From contig NZ_JADOVJ010000001.1 in the NCBI RefSeq assembly GCF_015752315.1, forward strand, positions 930,001 to 994,000: a stretch of DNA of 64,000 nt. The letters run 5' to 3'. Made by a program: the position numbers and the translations under genes. This stretch comes from Nocardioides luteus (lineage in GTDB: Bacteria; Actinomycetota; Actinomycetes; Propionibacteriales; Nocardioidaceae). Numbering within the stretch: position 1 is the stretch's first letter; the number at the start of each line of letters is the position of its first letter. Of the stretch, positions 42,300 through 50,529 are shown in pieces. The notes beneath the pieces are model-generated. The model searched no databases, was not told the origin of the DNA, and saw nothing but the letters and a program-made list of their open reading frames with translations.

Positions 42300-43754
42300 A
42301 TGTCGCGCGGTAAACCTCACGTACTCATCGACGGCACCTCACTCGGCCGTGACGAGATCCTTCTGGTCGCTCGCGGTGGCGCATCGGTCCAACTCGACCC
42401 AGCCGCTCGCGAACGGGCGCAGAAGTCGTGGGAGACGGCGGAGGCCGTCGCCCACAGGCGTCACGTCTACGGGCGCACCACCGGTGTGGGTGCCAACCGG
42501 CAGGAGGAGGTCGGCGGCGACGCAGCGCTGGGACACGGGCTCCGGTTGCTCCGCAGCCATGCGGGCGGGGTCGGCTTCGAGCTGGCCGCCGACGTGGTCC
42601 GCGCCACCATGGTCATCCGGCTCAACCAGCTGGCCGCAGGTGGGTCCGGGGTCCACGTACGCGTCCTGGACGCTCTCGAGCAGGCTCTCGACCTGGGCGC
42701 TCTGCCGAGGGTGCACAGGCTCGGTGCGATCGGCACCGGCGACCTGACCGTCCTCGCCGAGATCGCGCTCACCCTCGCCGGTGAGCGTCCGTGGGCGGTC
42801 GGCGAGGCGCCACCGGTCGCGCTCGACACCGGGGACGCGCTCGCGTTCATGAGCAGCAACGCCGCGACGCTGGCCGAATCGGTCATCGCCTGCGCCGACC
42901 TGCAGACCCTCCTGCGTGCCAGCCACACCGTCGCCGCGCTCTCGTTCCTGGCGATGGGTGGCTCGGCCGAGGCCTATGCCGCGGTCGTGCACGAGGCACG
43001 ACCGCACCCGGGCCAGCAGCAGTGCGCCGCCGAGATGCGCCGGTTGCTCGGGCTGACCGGACCTCCTGTGGCCGGCCGCCGGATCCAGGATCCGTTCGGC
43101 CTGCGGGCGTTCCCGCAGGTGCAGGGACCGGCGCTGGACAGCCTGGCTCAGCTCGAGCAGGTCCTCTCCGTCGAGGTCAACGCGCGAGCCGAGAACCCTC
43201 TCATCTCGGTGGAGTCCGACGACGTCTTCCACCACGCGCACTTCCACACCGCGTACGTCGCGGTGGCGCTGGACCAGGCCCGCGCCTCCGTCCACCAGGT
43301 GGCCGAGCTGTCCGCCGCCCGCCTCGGTGACCTGGTCGAGCCGACCATGACGGGTCTGACACCGTTCCTCGCCTCGGGGCCGGCGGGGAGCTCCGGCGTG
43401 ATGATCCTGGAGTACGTAGCCCACGACGCCCTCGCCCAGATGCGGCACGCCGCCCTGCCGGTGACGATGGGCACCGCGGTCGTCTCCCGCGGGCTGGAGG
43501 ATCACGCGAGCTTCTCGACGCAGGCCGCCCGGCAGGCCATCGTGGTGGTCGAGGCGTACCGCCATGTGCTCGCCTGCGAGCTCGTGGCCGCCGTGCGGGC
43601 GCTTCGCGTCCAACAGCCGGAGCTGGGCGACATCCCCGCCCGAGCCGCGTTGGAGCGAGCCGCCCACGTCCTGGACCCGAGTCTGGAGGACCGGTCGCTC
43701 GGCACCGACCTCGATCGCGCCGCCGATCTGCTCGACGAGCTGGCCGCGCTCTGA
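42300..43754 (+). CDS. hutH: Histidine ammonia-lyase family protein with altered MIO triad
   Basis: The 484-residue product belongs to the HAL/PAL family, which deaminates histidine to urocanate. Conserved family parts are HVYGRTTGVGANRQ (catalytic Tyr loop), IQDPFGLRAFPQVQG, ARAENPLISV and RGLEDHASFSTQA. The prosthetic MIO group normally forms from Ala-Ser-Gly, but here the site reads GAIGTGDLT, with Thr146 at the Ser position. Function as hutH is inferred from its place in the regulon, with its own operator copy at 42,207. If the Thr cannot cyclise, the enzyme may be inactive or work differently. Confidence 0.75.
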   Translation: MSRGKPHVLIDGTSLGRDEILLVARGGASVQLDPAARERAQKSWETAEAVAHRRHVYGRTTGVGANRQEEVGGDAALGHGLRLLRSHAGGVGFELAADVVRATMVIRLNQLAAGGSGVHVRVLDALEQALDLGALPRVHRLGAIGTGDLTVLAEIALTLAGERPWAVGEAPPVALDTGDALAFMSSNAATLAESVIACADLQTLLRASHTVAALSFLAMGGSAEAYAAVVHEARPHPGQQQCAAEMRRLLGLTGPPVAGRRIQDPFGLRAFPQVQGPALDSLAQLEQVLSVEVNARAENPLISVESDDVFHHAHFHTAYVAVALDQARASVHQVAELSAARLGDLVEPTMTGLTPFLASGPAGSSGVMILEYVAHDALAQMRHAALPVTMGTAVVSRGLEDHASFSTQAARQAIVVVEAYRHVLACELVAAVRALRVQQPELGDIPARAALERAAHVLDPSLEDRSLGTDLDRAADLLDELAAL

Positions 43755-43767
43755 GCCGGTCGGTCAA

Positions 43768-43783
43768 GTCTCGGATCCCAGAC
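43768..43783. promoter_or_regulatory. hut operator 2 (transporter operon)
   Basis: GTCTCGGATCCCAGAC, one mismatch to the consensus. It lies 13 bp past the hutH stop and 98 bp upstream of the ABC ATPase start. Confidence 0.75.
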
Positions 43784-43880
43784 AGTACCGCGCTGCGGCC
43801 CATATCCCTGGCGGACCCCCGAGGGGTGCACTGGGACCCGCACCACATTTCGATGACCCAGCAGTGGAGGTGAGTGCCGG

Positions 43881-45011
43881 ATGATCCGGTTCGACTCAGT
43901 GAGCAAGGAATACCCCGACGGCACCGTCGCCGTGGGTGGCCTGGAGATGACCGCCCCGACCGGCAAGATCACGGTGCTCGTCGGCCCCTCGGGCTGTGGC
44001 AAGACGACGTCGCTGCGGATGATCAACCGGATGATCGAGCCGACGAGCGGACGGATCTGGATCGACGACCGCGACACCACCACGATGGATGCGGCCGAGC
44101 TGCGGCGAGGGATCGGCTACGTGATCCAGCAGGCGGGTCTGTTCCCGCACCGCACGGTCGCCGCGAACATCGCGACCGTCCCGATGCTGCTCGGCTGGGA
44201 CAGGAAGAAGGCGCGTGCCCGCGCGCTGGAGCTGCTGGAACGCGTCGGTCTGCCCACCTCTTTCGCCGATCGCTACCCCAATCAGCTCTCCGGCGGTCAG
44301 CAGCAGCGCGTCGGCGTGGCCCGGGCGCTGGCCGCCGACCCGCCCGTCATGTTGATGGACGAGCCGTTCAGCGCGGTCGACCCCGTCGTACGCGACCAGT
44401 TGCAGGACGAGTTCCTCCGGCTCCAGGGCGACCTGGGCAAGACCATCGTGTTCGTCACCCACGACATCGACGAGGCGATCAAGCTGGGTGACCAGGTCGC
44501 CGTGCTCCGGGTCGGCGGCAAGCTCGCCCAGATCGCCGAGCCCGCGACGCTCCTGGCGCACCCCGTCGACGACTTCGTCGCCGACTTCGTGGGCCGCGAC
44601 CGGGGATACCGCGGGCTCGGCTTCCAGAAGGCCCCGACGCTGCCGCTCTCGGCGGAGACGACGGCGAGCCTCGGTGACAGCGCGGAGCAGGTGCGGGCCG
44701 CCGCCGGGACCGAGCCGTGGACCCTGGTCGTCGACGACGCCCGGCGTCCGCTGGGCTGGGTCGACGCCGAGCAGATCGCCGGCACGGTCTCCACCGAGGC
44801 GCTGCACCGCGGAGGCACCGTTGCCTCCACGAACGGGACCCTGCGCAACCTGCTCGACGCCGCGCTGTCCTCGCCGGCGGGACGCGGCGTGGTCGTGGAC
44901 GAGGACGGTACGTTCGCCGGCACCGTCCTGGCCCACCAGGTGCTCGACGCCATCGAGGGCGAGCGGGCCGCGGCGCTCGACGCCCGGCCGGCCGGGAGCG
45001 CGGCACGATGA
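43881..45011 (+). CDS. Betaine/histidine-family ABC importer ATP-binding protein
   Basis: The 376-residue ATPase of the OpuCA/ProV type contains Walker A VGPSGCGKT, Q-loop YVIQQAGLFPHRTV (the QQ-GLFPH form typical of this family), signature LSGGQQQRVGVARAL, Walker B VMLMDEPFSAVDP and H-loop FVTHDIDEA. The ~110-residue C-terminal region holds CBS-like half domains (TLVVDDARRPLGWVDAEQI). It is the first gene of a four-gene importer operon behind a hut operator, between hutH and the hut amidohydrolase. Sinorhizobium HutXWV, a histidine transporter of the same family, is the precedent for histidine as substrate. Confidence 0.88.
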   Translation: MIRFDSVSKEYPDGTVAVGGLEMTAPTGKITVLVGPSGCGKTTSLRMINRMIEPTSGRIWIDDRDTTTMDAAELRRGIGYVIQQAGLFPHRTVAANIATVPMLLGWDRKKARARALELLERVGLPTSFADRYPNQLSGGQQQRVGVARALAADPPVMLMDEPFSAVDPVVRDQLQDEFLRLQGDLGKTIVFVTHDIDEAIKLGDQVAVLRVGGKLAQIAEPATLLAHPVDDFVADFVGRDRGYRGLGFQKAPTLPLSAETTASLGDSAEQVRAAAGTEPWTLVVDDARRPLGWVDAEQIAGTVSTEALHRGGTVASTNGTLRNLLDAALSSPAGRGVVVDEDGTFAGTVLAHQVLDAIEGERAAALDARPAGSAAR

Positions 45012-45652
45012 GCTGGTTCGTCGAACACCTCCCTGCGGTCCTCGCCCTCACCTGGAGGCACGTCTACCTGGCCGGCGTCCCGCTCCTGCTCGGGCTGCTC
45101 GTCGCGGTTCCCCTGGGGTGGCTGGCGCGGCGCTACCGGGTCCTGTACCCGCTGCTGATCGCCGGGACCGGTCTCCTCTACACGATCCCGTCGCTCGCCC
45201 TGTTCATCCTGATGCCGCTGTTCATCGGCACCAAGATCCTCGACCCGGTCAACGTGGTCCTCGCGATGACGATCTACACCGTGGCGCTGCTGGTGCGTAC
45301 GGTGGCGGACGGTCTGGGTGCAGTGCCGGACTCGGTCAACCAGGCGGCGACGGCGATGGGCTTCGGGCGGGTACGCCGGCTGTTCATGGTCGAGCTCCCG
45401 CTGGCCGTCCCGGTCATCTCCGCAGGCCTCCGGGTCGCCGCGGTGAGCAACGTCAGCATCGTCAGCGTCGCGGCGATCATCGGCGTACCCCAGCTGGGGT
45501 CGCTCTTCACCGACGGCTTCCGCCGCAACTTCATGGAGCCGATCCTCGTGGGCGTCGTCGCGTGCGTCCTGCTGGCGCTCGTGTTCGACCTCCTGATCAT
45601 CGCCGGAACCCGGCTCATCACCCCGTGGCAGCGCACGAGGAGGGCCGCTTGA
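45008..45652 (+). CDS. ABC importer permease 1 (OpuCB/OpuCD-like)
   Basis: A 214-residue integral membrane protein with about six transmembrane helices (LAGVPLLLGLLVAVPLGWLA, LLYTIPSLALFILMPLFIG). The EAA-type cytoplasmic loop is VNQAATAMGFGRVRRLFMVE. It overlaps the ATPase gene by ATGA and the second permease by one base (TGATG). Two different single permeases here contrast with the fused permease of the betaine importer at 30,172. Confidence 0.88.
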   Translation: MSWFVEHLPAVLALTWRHVYLAGVPLLLGLLVAVPLGWLARRYRVLYPLLIAGTGLLYTIPSLALFILMPLFIGTKILDPVNVVLAMTIYTVALLVRTVADGLGAVPDSVNQAATAMGFGRVRRLFMVELPLAVPVISAGLRVAAVSNVSIVSVAAIIGVPQLGSLFTDGFRRNFMEPILVGVVACVLLALVFDLLIIAGTRLITPWQRTRRAA

Positions 45653-46392
45653 TGAACCTCGTCCTCACCTGGTTGACAGACCCCGCCCGCTGGTCGGGCG
45701 ACGACGGTGTCCCGAACCGCATCCTCGAGCACCTGAGCTACTCGGCCGTCGCCCTGGTGATCGCCGCGCTCATCGCGATCCCGCTCGGTCTGTACGTCGG
45801 TCACACCGGACGCGGGAAGTTCCTGGTCGTGAACGTCGCCGGCGCCGCCCGCGCCATCCCGAGCCTGGGTCTGCTGTTCATCATGGTCCTTCTCCTCGGC
45901 CCCCGGCTCTCCGGCGACGCGGCCTTCGTGGTCCCGTGCCTGGTCGTGCTGGCCGTGCTGGCCGTCCCGCCGATCCTGGCCGGTGCGTACGCAGGTGTCG
46001 AAGAGGTCGACGCCGGCGCCCGGGATGCCGCGAAGGGCATGGGGATGCGAGACCTCCAGGTGCTCCTCAAGGTCGAGCTGCCGTGCGCGCTACCCCTCAT
46101 CTTCTCGGGCCTGCGCTCGGCCACGCTCCAGGTCGTCGCGACCGCGACGATCGCCGCGACGGCCGGCCTCGGCGGGCTCGGGCGGCTTCTGATCGACGGC
46201 CTCGCCGTACGCGACTTCGGCCAGATGGCCGCGGGAGCCGTGCTGGTGGCAGCACTCGCCCTCGTCGTCGATCTCATCTTCGCGCTGATCCAGCGCTACG
46301 CGGTGTCCTCGGGCCTGACGGGCCGTCGCACCGCTTCCCGACGATCGCGGCCGAGGGCGTCCGCTGATTCCACCCCCATCACCATCAGCTGA
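45652..46392 (+). CDS. ABC importer permease 2 (OpuCB/OpuCD-like)
   Basis: A 246-residue membrane protein with five or six helices (SYSAVALVIAALIAIPLGLY, AARAIPSLGLLFIMVLLLG). EAA loop DAGARDAAKGMGMRDLQVLL. It heterodimerises with permease 1. The C-terminal 25 residues are a polar Arg/Ser-rich tail. ATG overlaps the previous stop (TGATG). Confidence 0.88.
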   Translation: MNLVLTWLTDPARWSGDDGVPNRILEHLSYSAVALVIAALIAIPLGLYVGHTGRGKFLVVNVAGAARAIPSLGLLFIMVLLLGPRLSGDAAFVVPCLVVLAVLAVPPILAGAYAGVEEVDAGARDAAKGMGMRDLQVLLKVELPCALPLIFSGLRSATLQVVATATIAATAGLGGLGRLLIDGLAVRDFGQMAAGAVLVAALALVVDLIFALIQRYAVSSGLTGRRTASRRSRPRASADSTPITIS

Positions 46393-46411
46393 CCCGAGAG
46401 GAACCGAACCC

Positions 46412-47320
46412 ATGCACAGAACGAAGATCTACCTCGCCGTAGCGGCCTCGGCCGCACTGCTCGCCGGATGCGGCAGCGGTGACCCGCTGGCGACCGAGCC
46501 CGCCGGAGGCGGCGACGCGGACACCGTCACCGTCGGCTCCGCCGACTTCCCGGAGAGCGCCCTGATCGCCGAGATCTACGCGGGCGCGCTGGAGGCCAAG
46601 GGCGTCGAGGTCGACAAGACCCTGAACATCGGCAGCCGCGAGGCGTACGTCCCGGCCCTGCAGGACGGCTCGATCGACCTGATCCCCGAATACACCGGTG
46701 CGCTCCTGCACTACTTCGACGAGGACGCCACCGCCACCGACTCCGAGTCGGTCTACCAGGCTCTGACGGCCGCCGTACCGAAGGACCTGACGGTCCTGAC
46801 GATGTCGTCGGCGGAGGACAAGGACGCCATCGCGGTCACGAAGGCGACGGCGGACAAGTACTCCCTCACGTCCATCGGCGACCTCGCCGCGGTCTCCGAC
46901 GAGCTGGTCCTCGGCGGTCCGCCCGAGTGGAAGACACGCCGTCAGGGCGTCAAGGGCCTGGCCGACGTCTACGGGGTCGAGTTCGGCACCTTCCGCGCGC
47001 TCGACGCGGGCGGTCCGCTGACCGTCCAGGCCCTGAAGAACGGACAGGTCGACGCGGCGGACCTCTTCACCACCGACCCCTCGATCCAGGAGAACGGGTT
47101 CATCATGCTCGATGACCCGGAGAGCCTCTTCCCGGCGGAGAACGTCGTTCCCCTGATCGCCACCTCGAAGGTCGACGACACGGTCACCCAGGCGCTCGAC
47201 GCGGTCTCGGCCGAGCTCGACACGCAGACGCTGGCGGCCCTGGTCAAGCAGGTCATCGTCGACAAGAAGGACGCCGAGGACGTGGCGAGCGAGTTCCTGT
47301 CCGAGCAGGGTCTGGCCTAG
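46412..47320 (+). CDS. ABC importer substrate-binding lipoprotein (OpuCC/OsmF-like)
   Basis: The 302-residue lipoprotein has signal YLAVAASAALLAGC with lipobox Cys and a GSG linker. Family pattern: VTVGSADFPESALIAEIYAG at the mature N-terminus, IDLIPEYTGALLHYFDED, and GGPPEWKTRRQGVKGLADVY. These are the type II fold binding-protein elements of the QAT family, which binds quaternary amines or, in some members, histidine and proline betaine. The gene is last in the importer operon, starting 19 bp after permease 2. Confidence 0.88.
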   Translation: MHRTKIYLAVAASAALLAGCGSGDPLATEPAGGGDADTVTVGSADFPESALIAEIYAGALEAKGVEVDKTLNIGSREAYVPALQDGSIDLIPEYTGALLHYFDEDATATDSESVYQALTAAVPKDLTVLTMSSAEDKDAIAVTKATADKYSLTSIGDLAAVSDELVLGGPPEWKTRRQGVKGLADVYGVEFGTFRALDAGGPLTVQALKNGQVDAADLFTTDPSIQENGFIMLDDPESLFPAENVVPLIATSKVDDTVTQALDAVSAELDTQTLAALVKQVIVDKKDAEDVASEFLSEQGLA

Positions 47321-47404
47321 GTCTCCGGCACGCATCACAGAAGCGGCATCGCGGGTCATCGGGGCCTGCGATGCCGCTGTCTGCGTCGGTCGCTCTCGCG
47401 GGAT

Positions 47405-47420
47405 GTCTGGGATACCGGAC
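47405..47420. promoter_or_regulatory. hut operator 3 (amidohydrolase-hutI operon)
   Basis: GTCTGGGATACCGGAC, two mismatches to the consensus, with flanking T and A extending the symmetry. It lies 56 bp upstream of the amidohydrolase start. Confidence 0.7.
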
Positions 47421-47475
47421 AGTTCACCCCGTCGGAACCCTTGCCTCGAACCCCGGATCCCGATGGACTCGGGTC

Positions 47476-48663
47476 ATGACGTTCGAGCGCATGTGGGCCG
47501 ACATCGCCCCGGTGGGCAGATCCGCCTCCTCCCAGGGCTACTTCCGTCAGCCGTACACCTCGGCCGAGATGGAGCTGCGCTCCTGGTTCGCCGAGGAGTG
47601 CGTACGCCGCGGGCTCGATCTCGAGCGTGACGGCAACGGCAACCTGGTCGCCTGGTGGGGGAGCGGCGACGACGCTGTGCTCACCGGATCGCACCTGGAC
47701 AGCGTTCTCGACGGCGGGGCGTACGACGGACCGCTCGGGGTGGTCTCCTCCCTCGCCGCCGTCGACGTCCTGACGGAGCGAGGCTTCCACCCACGCCGAC
47801 CGATCGCGATCGGCGTCTTCGCCGACGAGGAGGGGTCCCGCTACGGGCTCGGCTGCCTCGGCTCCCAGCTCGCGACCGGTCTGACGACGCCTGACCAGGC
47901 GCGGGCCCTGCGCGACCGCGGCGGACGACCGCTCGAGGAGGTCATGGCCGATGCCGGCCTCGAGCCGGCGCTGGGCCGATCGGCCTGGCTGGACCGGATC
48001 GGCTGCTACGTCGAGCTCCACGTCGAGCAGGGCCGCAACCTCGTCGACCGCGACGCCGCGGTCGGCGTCGCCAGCGGGATCTGGCCGCACGGTCGCTGGC
48101 GCTTCGACTTCGACGGCGAGGCCAACCATGCCGGTGCCACCCGCATGGAGGACCGGCGGGACCCGATGCTGACGTTCGCGATGACCGCGCTCGCGGCCGA
48201 CGAGGAGGCCCGCCGCACCGGGCAGCGCGCCACCTTCGGCCGGATCGAGGCCACCCCCAACGGCACCAACGCGGTGCCCTCGCGCGTCGCCGCATGGCTC
48301 GACGCGCGCTGCGAGGACGAGGCGATGCTCGGCGACCTCGTGGCCACCCTCGAGAAGCGGGCCGGCGAGCGGGCCGGTCTCGACCGGACCCACGTCACCG
48401 TGACCGCCGAGTCGCTCTCGGCCGCCGTCGAGTTCGACCCCGACCTGGCGACCCGGATCGCCGCTCCCGGCGGCTGGCCGATCATCCCGACCCAGGCAGG
48501 GCACGACGCCGGCATCCTGTCGACCGCGGGCATCCCGACCGCGATGCTCTTCGTCCGCAATCCCACCGGCATCTCGCACTCGCCCGAGGAACGGGCCGAG
48601 ATGGCCGACTGCCTCGCCGGCGTCGAGGCGCTCGCCGACACCCTCACGGAGCTGGCCCGATGA
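47476..48663 (+). CDS. M20 allantoate amidohydrolase-like enzyme, probable N-formylglutamate deformylase
   Basis: The 395-residue M20 zinc hydrolase starts at ATG 47,476 and carries family motifs [20 protein letters not shown] (metal His and Asp), [12 protein letters not shown] (Glu-Glu), [17 protein letters not shown], and [20 protein letters not shown] with the final metal His. This is the allantoate amidohydrolase/N-carbamoyl hydrolase family. It overlaps hutI and sits in a hut operon that otherwise lacks HutG, so hydrolysis of N-formylglutamate to formate and glutamate is the likely job. Purine genes (allantoinase, ureidoglycolase) are absent from the window. Confidence 0.8.
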   Translation: MTFERMWADIAPVGRSASSQGYFRQPYTSAEMELRSWFAEECVRRGLDLERDGNGNLVAWWGSGDDAVLTGSHLDSVLDGGAYDGPLGVVSSLAAVDVLTERGFHPRRPIAIGVFADEEGSRYGLGCLGSQLATGLTTPDQARALRDRGGRPLEEVMADAGLEPALGRSAWLDRIGCYVELHVEQGRNLVDRDAAVGVASGIWPHGRWRFDFDGEANHAGATRMEDRRDPMLTFAMTALAADEEARRTGQRATFGRIEATPNGTNAVPSRVAAWLDARCEDEAMLGDLVATLEKRAGERAGLDRTHVTVTAESLSAAVEFDPDLATRIAAPGGWPIIPTQAGHDAGILSTAGIPTAMLFVRNPTGISHSPEERAEMADCLAGVEALADTLTELAR

Positions 48664-49811
48664 GCACGCTGGTCACCGGCATCGGCGAGCTCTTCGTCGG
48701 TGACGCCGCCGGAACGGTGATGGAGCAGGCCGCGTTCGTCGTCGAGGACGGCCGGGTGGCGTGGGTGGGGTCCGCCGCCGAGGCACCCGCCGCCGACGCG
48801 GCGTACGACCTCGGAGGGCGCGCCGTCATCCCCGGGTTCGTCGACTCCCACAGCCATCTCGTCTTCGCCGGCGACCGCTCGGCCGAGTTCGCCGCGCGCA
48901 TGGCGGGGGAGAGCTACGCCGCCGGCGGCATCCGTACCACCGTCCGCGCGACCCGGGAGGCCAGCGATGCGCAGCTCACCGCCCACGTCGGCCGGCTCGT
49001 GACCGAGATGCAGCGGCAGGGCACCACCACCCTCGAGATCAAGAGCGGCTACGGGCTGAGCGTCGCCGACGAGGCGCGCTCCCTGGCGGTGGCGCGGCAG
49101 TTCACCGAGGAGACGACGTTCCTCGGCGCCCACGTCGTGCCGGAGGGGATCGGCGCGGAGGACTACGTCGCGCTGGTCACCGGCCCGATGCTCGAGGCCG
49201 CGCGGCCGCACGCCAGCTGGATCGACGCCTTCTGCGAGCGCGGTGCCTTCGACGTCGACCAGGCCCGGGCGGTGCTGGCCGCGGGGGCGGCCGTCGGCCT
49301 GAAGGGCCGGCTGCACGCCAACCAGCTCACCTACGGCGGCGGCGTCCAGCTGGCCTGCGAGCTCGGCCTGGTGGCGGTCGACCACTGCACCTATCTCAGC
49401 GACGCCGACGTCGACGCGCTCGCGCAGTCGGGCACCGTCGCGACCCTGCTGCCCGGCGTGGAGTTCTCGACCCGCCATCCGTACGTCGATGCCCGGCGCC
49501 TTATCGACGCCGGTGTCCGGGTCGCGCTGGCCTCGGACTGCAACCCGGGCTCCTGCTTCACCAGCTCGCTGCCGTTCTGCATCGCCCTCGCCGTACGCGA
49601 CATGGGCATGACGCCGAGCGAGGCCGTGTGGGCGGCCACCGCGGGTGGTGCAGCGGCGCTCGGCCGGACAGACGTCGGACACCTGGGCGTCGGAGCGGCC
49701 GCCGACTTCGCCGTCCTCGACGCACCGTCCCACGTGCACCTGGCCTACCGGCCCGGGGTGCCCCTGGTCGCCGAGACCTGGCGGGCTGGTCAGCGGCTCG
49801 ACGGACGCTGA
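48660..49811 (+). CDS. hutI: Imidazolonepropionase
   Basis: HutI (383 residues) opens the imidazolone ring to give N-formimidoylglutamate, step 3. The ATG overlaps the amidohydrolase TGA (ATGA). Zinc/iron ligand motif [52 protein letters not shown] and [16 protein letters not shown] (metal Asp) are diagnostic of HutI. Length is slightly shorter than E. coli-type relatives but all motifs are present. Confidence 0.95.
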   Translation: MSTLVTGIGELFVGDAAGTVMEQAAFVVEDGRVAWVGSAAEAPAADAAYDLGGRAVIPGFVDSHSHLVFAGDRSAEFAARMAGESYAAGGIRTTVRATREASDAQLTAHVGRLVTEMQRQGTTTLEIKSGYGLSVADEARSLAVARQFTEETTFLGAHVVPEGIGAEDYVALVTGPMLEAARPHASWIDAFCERGAFDVDQARAVLAAGAAVGLKGRLHANQLTYGGGVQLACELGLVAVDHCTYLSDADVDALAQSGTVATLLPGVEFSTRHPYVDARRLIDAGVRVALASDCNPGSCFTSSLPFCIALAVRDMGMTPSEAVWAATAGGAAALGRTDVGHLGVGAAADFAVLDAPSHVHLAYRPGVPLVAETWRAGQRLDGR

Positions 49812-49815
49812 CCGC

Positions 49816-50475
49816 TCAGTCGGACGATGTGCGACCGGTCGGGTTGGCGAACCGCTCGAGGTAGCCGACGAGCATCTCGATGCCGTCGTCGATGACCCGC
49901 TGGTCGCCGGTGTAGCCCTCGCGGAAGGCCCACTCCAGCACCCGGTCGCCGATCTCGACCGCGAGCAGCCCTCGTGCCAGGTCGGCGTCCTCGGACAGCA
50001 GATCCGCCGCCGTCATCACAGCGAACAGTGCCTCGGCGATCCGCACGTTGTGCTCGCGGCAGAACTCGATGACGGCGGGACTGGTGCGTCCGCGGAAGTA
50101 GATGGCGACGAACTCCTTGCGCCGCGCGTAGACGTCGAGGAAGGCATGCATGGTCGTCGTGACGACGGAGCGGATGCTCAGCGTCTCCAGCGCGGCGACG
50201 GTCTCCGCGACATGTGCGTCCATCTCCTCGGTGTCGCGCTTCACCAGCTCGAGGATGATCTCCTCCTTGTCGGCGAAGTACTGATAGATCGAGGCCACGG
50301 GGACACCGGCAGCCTCAGAGATCCGGCGGGTGCTGAGGGCGTCGACGCCCTCCGACACGACCAGCTCGGCCGCCGCGTCCAAAATCTTCGCGACCCGTTC
50401 CCTGCTGCGCCGCTGTGCCGGCGCCCTCCGATCCGTCCGGCTCCCGGTGCTGGGGCTTGTGCTCGCTGCGGACAT
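49816..50475 (-). CDS. TetR-family transcriptional regulator
   Basis: The regulator is 219 residues from ATG 50,475. HTH: RVAKILDAAAELVVSEG, ISEAAGVPVASIYQYFADKE at about residues 52-71. The C-terminal half is a variable TetR ligand domain. It is convergent with hutI (stops 4 bp apart) and divergent from the YUCCA-like monooxygenase, with a 15-bp palindrome in the shared promoter. It very likely controls the monooxygenase/amine oxidase pair. Confidence 0.88.
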   Translation of the reverse strand: MSAASTSPSTGSRTDRRAPAQRRSRERVAKILDAAAELVVSEGVDALSTRRISEAAGVPVASIYQYFADKEEIILELVKRDTEEMDAHVAETVAALETLSIRSVVTTTMHAFLDVYARRKEFVAIYFRGRTSPAVIEFCREHNVRIAEALFAVMTAADLLSEDADLARGLLAVEIGDRVLEWAFREGYTGDQRVIDDGIEMLVGYLERFANPTGRTSSD

Positions 50476-50494
50476 GCCACATAGTGTAACGAAA

Positions 50495-50509
50495 ATATGA
50501 CTCATGTTC
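50495..50509. promoter_or_regulatory. Palindromic TetR operator candidate
   Basis: AATATGACTCATGTT, symmetric around a central C with one mismatch. It lies 20 bp upstream of the TetR start and 21 bp upstream of the monooxygenase start. It is AT-rich against the local composition. Confidence 0.55.
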
Positions 50510-50529
50510 AGGTTTGAGAGAGGCGTGGC

